Of a DNA stretch of 64,000 nt, positions 11,783 to 22,372 are shown piece by piece (the first letter of the stretch is position 1; each line of letters starts with the position of its first letter). Under the pieces are notes generated by a model that searched no databases, had not been told where the DNA came from, and saw only the letters and a list, made by a program, of their open reading frames with translations. Origin of the DNA: Bufo bufo. Its lineage: Eukaryota; Chordata; Amphibia; Anura; Bufonidae. Location: NCBI RefSeq assembly GCF_905171765.1, contig NC_053391.1:684289257-684353256 (forward strand), in the 5' to 3' direction. The position numbers were made by a program, and so were the translations under genes.

Positions 11783-12450
11783 TGTCACGGCTGTATGTGA
11801 GCAACAAGAGCATACACAGTAAATAGAGCTACTGACCGGACCCAAACTAGGGAGGATAAAGGGTGACCCCTGTCAGACCCTCAAAGCTCTCCCTATGCTG
11901 CTAAAGCACATGCCCGGATCCAAATGGTGGAATGAGGCATGCTCGCGTACCTAAGACTGATGACCACTGTAACCCCTACAATAGTGGAAGGGGCACGGCC
12001 ACCGGTGCCCTGCTCAGTATATGGAGGGAACCGTGGTCGCCTCAGATCCAGTCAGAAAATAAACAGATACACTACAATGTCTGCACACTTAGCTGAAGGA
12101 GCTGCAGCAGCAGAGAAGACGGATCCAAAGACAGCTGGCAATATCCGGAGTACTTGCTGCAGCAGAACACAGGTCCAGTGAAATGATAGCTTACAAGTGA
12201 AGATACTCAAGCAAGAGCTACAACTCAAATGAGAAATATAATCCACACCCTACAAAGAAGGAGGGGTGATTTAAAGGCAGGGAAATCAAACGCAGGAGGA
12301 ACAGCTGGGAGGAAGGAAACAGAAAGTAAAAACCTCATCACAGGGGCGGAGAAACAGAGCAGTGAGAACTCCTCCAAGCTCTAGTAGTGACATCATCACA
12401 GGGGTGGAGAAACAGAGCTGTGAGAACGTCTCAAAGCTCTGGTAGTGACA
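11783..12450 (-). repeat. 3' LTR of the chromovirus
   Basis: 668 bp, about 98.8% identical to 16704-17371 by eye. On the minus strand it is preceded by a purine run (AGAGGGGGGG) two to three bases before the LTR edge, the expected polypurine tract. The pol reading frame runs about 55 bases into it. Confidence 0.95.
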
Positions 12451-15050
12451 GTACCCCCCCCTCTACGGGTGGACTCCAGACACCCAGGACCCACCTTCTC
12501 AGGATGAGCCCTATGAAATGCCCTGATGAGGCGAGTGGCTTTAATGTCCGACACCGGAACCCACATCCTCTCCTCAGGACCATAACCCTTCCAATGAACA
12601 AGGTACTGAAGAGAACCGCGGACAATGCGAGAGTCCACAATTCTGGAAACCTTAAACTCCAGATTGCCATCAACCAAAATCGGAGGAGGAGGCAAAGAGG
12701 AGGGTACCGTGGGCTGGACATATGGTTTTAAGAGAGATCTGTGAAATACATTATGTATCTTCCAAACCCGTGGAAGATCAAGACGGAAGGCAACAGGATT
12801 GATGACTGACAAGATTTTATAAGGCCCAATAAACTTGGGACCCAATTTCCAGGAGGGAACCTTCAGTTTAATATTTCTTGTAGACAACCACACCAGATCA
12901 CCCACATTCAGGTCCGGACCAGGCACACATCTCTTATCAGCCACACGCTTATACTTCTCACTCATCTTTCTAAGATTACTCTGAATCTTTTGCCAAATGG
13001 TAGACAAAGACGAGGAAAATCTCTCCTCCTCAGGTAAACCAGAAAGAGTCCCTCCCGAGAATGTCCCAAACTGCGGATGGAACCCATATGCACCAAAGAA
13101 TGGTGACTTATCAGAAGATTCCTGACGACGGTTGTTCAGAGCAAACTCAGCAAGAGGGAGAAATGAACACCAATCCTCCTGGTTCTCTGCCACAAAACAG
13201 CGCAAATATGTCTCCAGATTCTGATTGAGGCGCTCAGTCTGACCATTCGACTGCGGGTGAAAAGCAGAAGAGAAGGACAGCCGAACCCCCAGGCGAGAAC
13301 AGAAAGCCTTCCAGAACCTGGACACAAACTGCGTGCCTCTATCGGAAACAATATCAGAGGGAATGCCATGCAATTTAACAATATGGTCGACAAAAGCTTG
13401 CGCCAACGTTTTAGCATTGGGTAAACCAGCGAAAGGTACGAAATGAGCCATCTTGCTAAAACGGTCCACCACCACCAGGATCACCGACTTCCCTGAGGAA
13501 CGAGGAAGATCCGTGATAAAGTCCATGGACAGGTGTGTCCAAGGACGGGAAGGTATGGGTAACGGGAGAAGGGAACCTGAAGGCCGTGAACGAGGGACCT
13601 TAGCGCGAGCGCACGTCTCACAAGCAGCCACAAAACCCTCCACCGACTTACGAAGAGCCGGCCACCAAAATCTCCGAGCAATGAGATCTACCGTGGCTCT
13701 ACTCCCGGGGTGACCAGCAAGAACAGTATCATGATGCTCCTTGAAGAGTTTGCGACGTAGCTCAGGAGGCACAAACAACTTCCCAGAAGGACAACGGGCA
13801 GGTGCCTCAGTCTGGGCAGCCTGGACCTCGGCCTCCAAATCAGAATATAGAGCAGAAACAACTACCCCCTCCGCCAAAATGGGACCCGGGTCCTCAGAGT
13901 TTCCTCCTCCCGGAAAACAGCGAGAGAGAGCATCAGCCTTCACATTTTTGATCCCAGGGCGGAATGTAGCAACAAAATTGAATCTGGAGAAGAACAGAGA
14001 CCATCTGGCCTGTCTCGGATTCATACGCCTGGCCGACTCCAAGTATTCCAGATTCTTATGGTCGGTAAAAACGGTGATAGGGTGCCTGGCCCCCTCCAAC
14101 CAATGGCGCCATTCCTCGAAAGCCAACTTGATGGCCAACAACTCCCTATCTCCCACATCATAGTTTTTCTCTGCCGGGAAGAGTTTTTTAGAGAAAAAGG
14201 CACAGGGTCGCCATTTGGCAGGAGAAGGGCCCTGGGACAAAACCGCACCCACACCCACCTCGGAAGCATCCACCTCAACAATAAAAGGTAAGGAAACATC
14301 GGGATGCACCAAGACGGGAGCAGACGCAAAACTCTCTTTAATCTTAGAAAAAGCTGCAAGCGCCTCCTCCGACCAAGAGGAAAAATCCGCCCCCTTTTTT
14401 GTCATGTCAGTGAGGGGTTTGACAACAGAGGAATAATTCAAAATGAACTTTCTGTAATAGTTCGCAAAACCCAGAAAGCGCATCAATGCCTTCTGATTCT
14501 CAGGAAGCTCCCACTCAAGTACAGCACGGACCTTCTCCGGATCCATGCGAAAACCAGAAGCAGAGAGGAGAAAACCCAGAAATTGAATCTCCGATACCAT
14601 AAAAAGACATTTCTCCAGCTTGGCGTACAATTTATTTTCCCGCAGAATCTGCAGAACCTGAAAAAGATGATCCTGATGGGTCTGAACATCAGGGGAAAAA
14701 ATCAAAATATCATCAATATACACCAATACAAATTTCCACATTAAATGGTAGAAAATACTATTAACAAAATGCTGAAAGACGGCCGGAGCATTCATCAGGC
14801 CGAAAGGCATAACGAGATTCTCGAAATGCCCGTTAGGGGTATTAAAGGCCGTTTTCCATTCATCCCCCTCTCTGACCCTGACCAGGTTGTACGCGCCTCT
14901 CAAATCCAATTTGGAAAAAACCTTGGCCCCAACAATTTGGTTGAAGAGGTCCGGGATCAGAGGAAGGGGATAGGGATCGCGAATCGTGATACGGTTCAGC
15001 TCCCTAAAATCTAGGCAAGGTCTCAGAGAGCCATCTTTTTTTTTTAACAA
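12396..15050 (-). CDS. Pol: RT, RNase H, integrase, chromodomain
   Basis: About 880 residues. The true N-terminus is upstream across a frame break, so 15050 is only where the open frame begins. RT: DFRELN about residue 14, FSKLDLRGAY about 45, catalytic YIDD at 111-114. RNase H: EVDASEVGVGAVL and TDHKNLEYL. Integrase: HHCC zinc region (HPGSRATVDL ... CETCARAK), DDE core (MDFITDLPRS, SDRGTQF, HPQSNGQTERLNQ), GPY/F module (GPKFIGPYKI). C-terminal chromodomain: YLVHWKGYGPEERMWVP near residue 815. In chromoviruses this domain targets integration through histone marks. All catalytic residues that I can check are present. Confidence 0.93.
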   Translation of the reverse strand: MLKKKDGSLRPCLDFRELNRITIRDPYPLPLIPDLFNQIVGAKVFSKLDLRGAYNLVRVREGDEWKTAFNTPNGHFENLVMPFGLMNAPAVFQHFVNSIFYHLMWKFVLVYIDDILIFSPDVQTHQDHLFQVLQILRENKLYAKLEKCLFMVSEIQFLGFLLSASGFRMDPEKVRAVLEWELPENQKALMRFLGFANYYRKFILNYSSVVKPLTDMTKKGADFSSWSEEALAAFSKIKESFASAPVLVHPDVSLPFIVEVDASEVGVGAVLSQGPSPAKWRPCAFFSKKLFPAEKNYDVGDRELLAIKLAFEEWRHWLEGARHPITVFTDHKNLEYLESARRMNPRQARWSLFFSRFNFVATFRPGIKNVKADALSRCFPGGGNSEDPGPILAEGVVVSALYSDLEAEVQAAQTEAPARCPSGKLFVPPELRRKLFKEHHDTVLAGHPGSRATVDLIARRFWWPALRKSVEGFVAACETCARAKVPRSRPSGSLLPLPIPSRPWTHLSMDFITDLPRSSGKSVILVVVDRFSKMAHFVPFAGLPNAKTLAQAFVDHIVKLHGIPSDIVSDRGTQFVSRFWKAFCSRLGVRLSFSSAFHPQSNGQTERLNQNLETYLRCFVAENQEDWCSFLPLAEFALNNRRQESSDKSPFFGAYGFHPQFGTFSGGTLSGLPEEERFSSSLSTIWQKIQSNLRKMSEKYKRVADKRCVPGPDLNVGDLVWLSTRNIKLKVPSWKLGPKFIGPYKILSVINPVAFRLDLPRVWKIHNVFHRSLLKPYVQPTVPSSLPPPPILVDGNLEFKVSRIVDSRIVRGSLQYLVHWKGYGPEERMWVPVSDIKATRLIRAFHRAHPEKVGPGCLESTRRGGGTVTTRALRRSHSSVSPPL

Positions 15051-15400
15051 AAAAAAAAACCCGCGGCAACAGGTGATTTTGAGGGACGAATATGCCCCTT
15101 ATCGAGACTCTCGGAGATATAGGTTCGCATTGCGATTCTTTCCGGTTGTGAGAGATTGTAGAGGCGTGCTTTTGGCAGCTTGGCGCCGGGAATGAGGTTA
15201 ATGGGACAGTCAAACTCCCGGTGAGGAGGTAGCTCCTGAACACCGCTCTTGGAAAACACGTCCGAGAAATCAGAGAGAAATGATGGCACAGTTTTAGTAG
15301 ACACCTCTGCAAAAGTCGCTGTGAGACAATTCTCTCTACAAAAGTCACTCCACTCATTTATTTGCCTTCCTTGCCAATCAATAGTGGGGTTATGTCTAGT
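15044..15400 (-). pseudogene. Frame-shifted linker between protease and RT
   Basis: A short stretch in a third frame encoding the region between protease and the RT fingers (RHNPTIDW, then FSDVFSKSGVQELPPHREFDC, a typical pre-RT segment of Ty3 pol). It ends at TAA 15044 inside back-to-back homopolymers (11 T then 10 A on the minus strand). Past these, pol resumes in the original gag frame. Two offsetting indels therefore bracket this piece. Confidence 0.85.
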
Positions 15401-16673
15401 GAGCCCAAAACCCCAAAACTAGAGGAGAAGGCAATCCGTTAAGGACAAAACAAGATATATCCTCCACATGAGTGTCACCTACAGCTAGCTGGATATTGTG
15501 AACAATGCCCTTCAGAGATCTCTGTGAGAGTGGAGCAGAGTCAATAGCAAAAACAGGTATATCCTTTTCTAATGTGCAAACCTGAAAACCATGCATGGCT
15601 ACAAATTGAGTGTCAATAAGATTGACGGCCGCTCCACTATCGACAAAAATCTCACAAGAAATGACTTTGCTCTCTAGCGCCACCCTGGCAGACAGGAGAA
15701 AACGGGAACTGCAGGTCAGAGGAAAAGCATCAATTCCTACATCAACTTTGCCCAAAGTAGCAGATGAAGCAGAATTTGATGATTTACCTTTTGAGGTTTT
15801 TCTCTTATTATCGCTCTTAGTACAGTTCAAGAATCTCCTAGACGGACAAACATTTGCCAAATGACCTATGCCCCCACAACAAAAACACACCATACTCTGA
15901 GGACTAAATCCTCTTTTATCAGGGGCAAGTCGACCTAGCTGCATGGGCTCCTCCTCAGAGGGGAGCGAGACAGGATGAGGCCCCTGCACACTGAATGAGT
16001 CCGCACCACTGCCCCTAGACTGACAATGGCTGGACAGAGAGGTCTCGTTTCTTTCTCCTAGACGCCTGTCAAGGCGTACCGCCAATGACATGGCAGACTC
16101 TAAGGACGTTGGTCTCTCATGGAAAGCAAACGCATCTTTCAATCTCTCTGAGAGACCATGACAGAACTGACTCCGGAGTGCAGCATCATTCCAACCTGAA
16201 TCAGCTGCCCATCTCCGAAATTCAGAACAATAAAGCTCCGCAGACAGTTTGTTCTGGCATAAAAAACGTAAGTTAGATTCGGCCAGAGCAACACGATCCG
16301 GGTTATCATATATCTGCCCCAGGGCCACAAAAAATCTTTCCACGGATCGAAGGGAGGGATCCCCTGATGGCAGCGAAAAAGCCCAAGTCTGAGCATTACC
16401 CCTGAGCAGGGAGATGACAATCCTCACCCTCTGCTCCTCATTACCAGAGGAGTGGGGACACAAGCAAAAATGGAGTTTGCATGCCTCTCTGAAGCGAACA
16501 AAATTCTCACTGCCCCCGGAGAACGTTTCCGGAAGTGAGACCTTTGGCTCGCAACAGACTCCATGGGCCGGAGCAGAGCCCAATGCTTGAAGCTGAGTCA
16601 TAGATTGACGGAGATCCGCTACCTCCAAAGAAAGACCCTGCATGCAGTCAACCAGGCCAGAAAGCGGATCCAT
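15396..16673 (-). CDS. Gag-protease of the chromovirus (frame broken at the C-end)
   Basis: 425 residues from ATG 16673. Residues about 45-205 form a capsid-like helical region typical of Ty3 Gag (WAFSLPSG, FRRWAADSGW). A CCHC zinc knuckle is at 263-276 (CFCCGGIGHLANVC). An aspartic protease with active site DSGA is at 345-348, followed by the expected flap and the LVLG motif. The frame then stops at TAG 15396 because of an apparent one-base gain in a G/T-rich run (about 15402); the downstream sequence continues as pol in another frame. Family role: Gag forms the particle and binds RNA; protease matures the polyprotein. Confidence 0.9.
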   Translation of the reverse strand: MDPLSGLVDCMQGLSLEVADLRQSMTQLQALGSAPAHGVCCEPKVSLPETFSGGSENFVRFREACKLHFCLCPHSSGNEEQRVRIVISLLRGNAQTWAFSLPSGDPSLRSVERFFVALGQIYDNPDRVALAESNLRFLCQNKLSAELYCSEFRRWAADSGWNDAALRSQFCHGLSERLKDAFAFHERPTSLESAMSLAVRLDRRLGERNETSLSSHCQSRGSGADSFSVQGPHPVSLPSEEEPMQLGRLAPDKRGFSPQSMVCFCCGGIGHLANVCPSRRFLNCTKSDNKRKTSKGKSSNSASSATLGKVDVGIDAFPLTCSSRFLLSARVALESKVISCEIFVDSGAAVNLIDTQFVAMHGFQVCTLEKDIPVFAIDSAPLSQRSLKGIVHNIQLAVGDTHVEDISCFVLNGLPSPLVLGFWAH

Positions 16674-16703
16674 GTCAAGAAGGACGGTTTTGGTGGATTA
16701 TAA

Positions 16704-17371
16704 TGTCACGGCTGTATGTGAGAAACAAGAGCATACACAGTAAATAGAGCTACTGACCGGACCCAAACTAGGGAGGATAAAGGGTGACCCCTGTCAGACC
16801 CTCAAAGCTCTCCCTATGCTGCTAAAGCACATGCCCGGATCCAAATGGTGGAATGAGGCATGCCCGCGTACCTAAGACTGATGACCACTGTAACCCCTAC
16901 AATAGTGGAAGGGGCATGGCCACCGGTGCCCTGCTCAGTATATGGAGGGAACCGTGGTCGCCTCAGATCCAGTCAGAAAATAAACAGATACACTACAATG
17001 TCTGCACACTTAGCTGAAGGAGCTGCAGCAGCAGAGAAGACGGATCCAAAGACAGCTGGCAGTATCCGGAGTACTTGATGCAGCAGAACGCAGGTCCAGT
17101 GAAATGATAGCTTACAAGTGAAGATACTCAAGCAAGAGCTACAACTCAAATGAGAAATATAATCCACACCCTACAAAGGAGGAGGGGTGATTTAAAGGCA
17201 GGGAAATCAAACGCAGGAGGAACAGCTGGGAGGCAGGAAACAGAAAGTAAAAACCTCATCACAGGGGCGGAGAAACAGAGCAGTGAGAACTCCTCCAAGC
17301 TCTAGTAGTGACATCATCACAGGGGTGGAGAAACAGAGCTGTGAGAACGTCTCAAAGCTCTGGTAGTGACA
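16704..17371 (-). repeat. 5' LTR of the chromovirus
   Basis: 668 bp, the same length as the 3' copy. On the minus strand the unique region begins right after it with TTATAATCCACC; this does not start with the usual TGG of a primer-binding site, so the primer tRNA is not assigned. The gag ATG at 16673 lies 31 bases downstream of the LTR edge. Confidence 0.95.
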
Positions 17372-17470
17372 AGTATTAATCAGAGTGCCCCCATAATATC
17401 AGTGAGGGTGCCCCCAGTCAGGGTGCCCCCAGTAATATGCCCTGTTATGTTCCCCTCACAGAAAGTAAAA
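17372..17470. repeat. Degenerate GTGCCCCCAGTAATATGCCC repeat, right part
   Basis: Starts with the second AGTAT copy and continues as AGTGCCCCCATAATATC and CCCCCAGTAATATGCCC units. From 17471 to 17713 I see no gene. Confidence 0.75.
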
Positions 17471-17869
17471 GAAAAAATTAAACACCACATACTCACCTTG
17501 TTCCTAGCAGCAGCAGCAGGCCATCGGCTGCTCTGGTCTGTGGAGGAGCTGACTGCCGGCCGGCCCCGCCCCCTGCACAGACCAGAGGTGTGGAGAGCCG
17601 GCAACGGGGAGGAATGATAAAGCAGGGAGCCGATGCCAGCTCTCTGCTTCATCATGACAGGCAACTGATTCTGCTTCCTATGGCAGCAGGGACAGCTGCC
17701 AGAAAGCAGGACATACAGTACAGACCAAAAGTTTGGACACACCTTCTCATTCAAAGAGTTTTCTTTATTTTCATGACTATGAATGCATCAAAAGTATGAA
17801 TTAACACATGTGGAATTATATACATAACAAACAAGTGTGAAACAACTGAAAATATGTCATATTCTAGGT

Positions 17870-19045
17870 TCTTCAAAGTAGCCACCTTTTGCTTTGATTA
17901 CTGCTTTGCACACTCTTGGCATTCTCTTGATGAGCTTCAAGAGGTAGTCCCCTGAAATGGTCTTCCAACAGTCTTGAAGGAGTTCCCAGAGATGCTTAGT
18001 AGTGATGAGCGGCAGGGGTCATATTCGAATTCGCGATATTTCGCGAATATTTCGTAGAATATTCGTAGAATATTCGCAAATTCGAATATTCGTTATATTC
18101 TACGATTTTTTTTACTCAAAAAATCGGCAAGGTAATGATCGTGTAATATGCGAATTTTCGTATTCGAATTTTCGAATTTTTATTGCGAATTTTTCAACTT
18201 TTAGACAAAGAATATTATAGCACTATATTAACTAAATTGCTCTATATTCTTTATTTTTTCGAATATTCGCTATATTGCTATAACTTTGTTTTTTCGAATA
18301 TTCGTAATATATAGCAATATATAGCAATATAGCGAATATTCGAAAAAAAACCTTTATAGAGCAATTTAGCTAATATAGTGCTATATTCTTCTTTCTCTAA
18401 TAGTTGTAATTTTTTTCTCATCTGAAGCTCAGATTGGAAAAAAAATTACAACTATTAAAAAAAAGATTATAGCACTATATTAGCTAAATTGCTCTATATT
18501 TGTTTTTTTTCGAATATTCGCTATATTACTAAAACAAGAATATATAGCAATATAGCGAATATTCGAAAAAAAAAGAATATAGAGCAAAATTTGCAAACAA
18601 TACTACTCCTAAAGTCAAGCAGCCTTCTTATTGGCCCACAAGCTAGAAGCAGGGAGGGATCATGTGTACTGATTTAAAAAAAAAATTATCGAATATAAAA
18701 AAATAAAAAATAAATCGAAATTACAAATATATATCACTATATTTGAAATATTCGCGATAAAAATTCGAAATTCGAATATTCGTGATCAACACTAATGCTT
18801 AGCACTTGTTGGCCCTTTTGCCTTCACTCTGCGGTCCAGCTCACCCCAAACCATCTCGATTGGGTTCAGGTCCGGTGATTGTGGAGGCCAGGTCATCTGG
18901 CGCAGCACCCCATCACTCTCCTTCATGGTCAAATAGCCCTTACTTTCAAAGTTTTCCCAATTTTTCGGCTGACTAACTGACCTTCATTTCTTAAAGTAAT
19001 GATGGCCACTCGTTTTTCTTTACTTAGCTGCTTTTTTCTTGCCAT
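17870..19045 (-). pseudogene. Tc1-type transposase remnant, interrupted
   Basis: The minus strand reads MARKKQLSKEKRVAIITLRN from ATG 19045, then loses the frame. It resumes with RQMTWPPQSPDLNPIEMVWG near 18905-18850, which includes the DLNPIE block holding the third catalytic acidic residue of DDE Tc1 transposases, and ends with LLKLIKRMPRVCKAVI and GGYFEEPRI after the inserted element. The centre, with the first two catalytic aspartates, is deleted. The 18000-18794 insertion cuts between SAKH and LWELL. Not functional. Confidence 0.9.
18000..18794. mobile_element. hAT-like TATTCG element nested in the Tc1 transposase
   Basis: Termini TAGTGATGAGC and GATCAACACTA (imperfect inverted repeats). 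An exact 8-bp duplication ATGCTTAG lies at 17992-17999 and 18795-18802; removing the element plus one copy restores the transposase frame. The interior is a large AT-rich inverted repeat of GAATATTCG and TATAGCAATATAG words. Confidence 0.92.
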
Positions 19046-20547
19046 AATACAAATTCTAACAGTCTATTCAGTAGGACTCCACCGTGTCTCCACCTGACTT
19101 CTCCTCAACGCCACTGATGGTCCCAACCCCATTTATAAGGCAAGAAATCCCACTTATTAAACCTGACAGGGCACACCTATGAAGTGAAAACCATTTCAGG
19201 GGACTACCTCTTGAAGCTCATCAAGAGAATGCCAAGAGTGTGCAAAGCAGTAATCAAAGCAAAAGGTGGCTACTTTGAAGAACCTAGAATATGACATATT
19301 TTCAGTTGTTTCACACTTGTTTGTTATGTATATAATTCCACATGTGTTAATTCATAGTTTTGATGCCTTCAGTGTGAATCTACAATTTTCATAGTCATGA
19401 AAATAAAGAAAACTCTTTGAAAGAGAAGGTATGTCCAAACTTTTGGTCTGTACTGTACCTCCCCTGTACTGGGACAGCGAGACAGCCAATGCGATCCGGG
19501 ACTGTCCCTCCAGATCCGGAATGGTTGGGAGGTATGCTTATTTTGAGCTAAAAATAATTTTTTCAATTAGTCTTTATTAAAAATGTGGAGCCCTTTTTTG
19601 TGTACAGAGCTGAGATGCTATAGTAGCTGCCTGTGGATTTTTTGTCTTTTCCGTTATTTGGGGAGCAAACAGACTCCTTATTTCTTCTCTCTGACATTAT
19701 AAACACTGATTATAGCTCAATCCCTATCTTACTGATAAGAATGTGACTTTAATAAGTGTTTATGACCTCTTAGTAGTTTAGAGATCAGGTTTATTAGATG
19801 ACCGGCACAAGTGAAAGTACCAGTCGCAGAGCTAGAAAAACAGTTAACCCTTTGTGACAAAACGGCTCAGTTATTTTAACCCCTTAAGGACCCATGACGT
19901 ACTGGTACGTCATAACTTTAAAACTAGATTGCGACGCGGCGGGGGTTAATAGGAACAGGATGTTGTCACAACGCCGGGGAAGTCATGTGACCCCCCGTAT
20001 CGGCGATCGCCGCAAACTGCAGGTCAATTCAGACCTGCGGTTTGCGGCTTTACCTGACGTTTACGGCGGCGATCTGCGGTGTCATCGGGTCCCCATGCGG
20101 CTGTAGGGGGGACCCGATGGCATGGAAGACAGCGTGATGCCTTCCTGAGGCATCGCCGCTGCCTTCCTGTGACGTTCCTGTGAGATCCAGCCCCCTGGAT
20201 CTCACAGGCCGGAAGCTGTATGAGTAATACACACAGTATTACTCATACAGCCAATGCATTCCAATACAGAAGTATTATGTTTATATTAAGTATATGCATT
20301 GTATATGCATTCACTTCAATGGGGCCGCAAAAGATGCGGACAGCATCCGCATCCGTTGCTCCGTTCCGCGGCCCCGCAAAAAAAATATAACATGTCCTAT
20401 TCTTGTCCGCAAAACAGACAAGAATAGGCAGTTATATCAATGGCTGCCCGTTCCGTTCCGCAAATTGCGGAAAGCACACGGACGGCTTCCGTTTTTTTGC
20501 CGATCCGCGGTTTGTGGACCGCAAAAAAACGGCACGGTCGTGTGCAT

Positions 20548-21430
20548 GTAGCCTAAAACTTACATAAATTTTAAAAAAGTATACATATTAGGTATCGCCG
20601 CGTCCGTATTGACCGGCTCTATAAAAATATCACATGACCTAACCCCTGAGATGAACACCGTAAAAAATAAAAACTGTGCTAAATAAACCATTTTTTGTCA
20701 CCTTACATCACAAAAAGTGTAATAGCAAGCGATCAAAAAGTCATATGCACCCCAAAATAGTGCCAATCAAAACGTCATCTCATCCCGCAAAAACTGAGAC
20801 CCTACTTAAGATAATCGCCTAAAAACTGAAAAAACTATGGCTCTCAGAATATGGAGACACTAAAACATGATTTTTTTTTTGTTTAAAAAAATGATATTAT
20901 TGTGTAAAACTTACATAAATAAAAAAAAAGTATACATATTAGGTATCGCCGCATCCGTATCGACTGGCTCTATACAAATATCACATGACCTAACCCCTCA
21001 GATAAACACTGTAAAAAATAAAAAATAAAAACTGTGCTAAATAAACAATTTTGTGTCACCTTGCATCACAAAAAGTGTAATAGCAAGCGATCAAAAAGTC
21101 ACACGCACCCCAAAATAGAGCCAAAAAAACGTCATCTCATCTCCCCAAAATCATACCCTACCCAAGGTAATCGCCCAAAAACTGAAAAAATTATGGCTCT
21201 CAGACTATGGATACGCTAAAACATGATTTTTTTTGCTTCAAAAATGAAATCATTGTGTAAAACTTACATAAATAAAAAAAAAGTATACATATTAGATATC
21301 GCAGCGTCCGTAATAACCTGCTCTATAAAAATATCACATGATCTAACCTGTCAGATGAATGTTGTAAATAAAAAATAAAAACAGTGCCAAAACAGCTATT
21401 TCTTGTTACCTTGCCTCACAAAAAGTGTAA
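20548..21430. repeat. Three direct copies of a ~350-bp unit
   Basis: Each copy begins near AAAACTTACATAAAT (about 20553, 20907, 21258) and contains AGGTATCGCCGCGTCCGTAT and TATCACATGACCTAACCCC. Divergence rises towards the third copy. Confidence 0.8.
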
Positions 21431-22372
21431 AATAGAGCAACTCATATGTACCCTAAACTAGTACCAACAATACTGCCACCCTATCCCATAGTTTCTAAAA
21501 TGGGGTCACTTTTTTGGAGTTTCTACTCTAGGGGTGCATCAGGGGGGATTCAAATGGGACATGGTGTCAAAAAAAAACAGTCCAGCAAAACCTGCCTTCC
21601 AAAAACCGTATGGCATTCCTTTCCTTCTGCGCCCTGCCGTGTGCCCGTACAGCGGTTTACGACCACATATGGGGTGTTTCTGTAAACGACAGAATCAGGG
21701 CCATAAATATTGAGTTTGGTTTGGCTGTTAACCCTTGCTTTGTAACTGGAAAAAAATTATTAAAATGGAAAATCTGCCAAAAAAGTGCAATTTTGAAATT
21801 GTATCTCTATTTTCCATTAATTCTTGTGGAACACCTAAAGGGTTAACAAAGTTTGTAAAATCAGTTTTGAATACCTTGAGGGGTGTAGTTTATAGAATGG
21901 GGTCATTTTTGGGTGGTTTCTATTATGTAAGCCTCGCAAAGTGACTTCAGACCTGAACTGGTCCTTAAAAATTGGGTTTTTTAAAATTTCTCTAAAACTT
22001 CAAGATTTGCTTCTAAACTTCTAAGCCTTGTAACATCCCCAAAAAATAAAATATCATTCCCAAAATGATCCAAACATGAAGTAGACATATGGGGAATGTA
22101 AAGTAATAACTATTTTTGGAGGTATTACTATGTATTTTAAAAGTAGAGAAATTGAAACTTGGAAATTTGCCATTTTTTACAAATTTTTTGTAAATTTGGT
22201 ATTTTTTTATAAATAAAAATGAATTTTTTTTACTTCATTTTACCAGTGTCATGAAGTACAATATGTGACGAAAAAACAATCTCAGAAACGCCTGGATAAG
22301 TCAAAGCGTTTTAAAGTTATCAGCACTTAAAGTGACACTGGTTAGATTTGCAAAAAATGGCCAAGTCCTTAA

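Larger units (their letters stand above)
11783..17371 (-). mobile_element. Ty3/gypsy chromovirus-type LTR retrotransposon (nearly full length)
   Basis: A 5.59-kb element on the minus strand: 5' LTR at 16704-17371, gag-protease, RT-RNase H-integrase-chromodomain, 3' LTR at 11783-12450. LTRs begin TGTCAC and end GTGACA on the minus strand; the flanking 5-bp target duplication AGTAT is exact (11778-11782 and 17372-17376). By eye the LTRs differ at about 8 of 668 positions, so insertion was recent. Domain order plus the C-terminal chromodomain place it among vertebrate chromoviruses, probably near the sushi-ichi group (inference). The gag-pol frame is broken by a few single-base indels, so the copy as written would not make an intact polyprotein. 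It sits inside a degenerate GTGCCCCCAGTAATATGCCC repeat. Confidence 0.95.
17716..19455 (-). mobile_element. Tc1/mariner-type element
   Basis: Terminal inverted repeats start CAGTACAGACCAAAAGTTTG at 17716 and mirror it at 19455; both sides are flanked by TA. The inner repeat arms (GGTGGCTACTTTGAAGAACC) are also inverted. It contains a decayed transposase on the minus strand and is split by a hAT-like insertion at 18000-18794. Without that insertion it is about 0.94 kb, an internal-deletion derivative. Confidence 0.92.

Noticed and set aside
12387..14744. Forward-strand open frames of 80-146 codons
   Set aside because: Antisense shadows of the chromovirus pol gene, which has clear RT and integrase motifs on the minus strand.
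15041..15060. Programmed frameshift between protease and RT
   Set aside because: Some related elements shift between gag and pol, but here protease is already in the gag frame and RT returns to that same frame, so two accidental indels (or assembly errors) explain it better.
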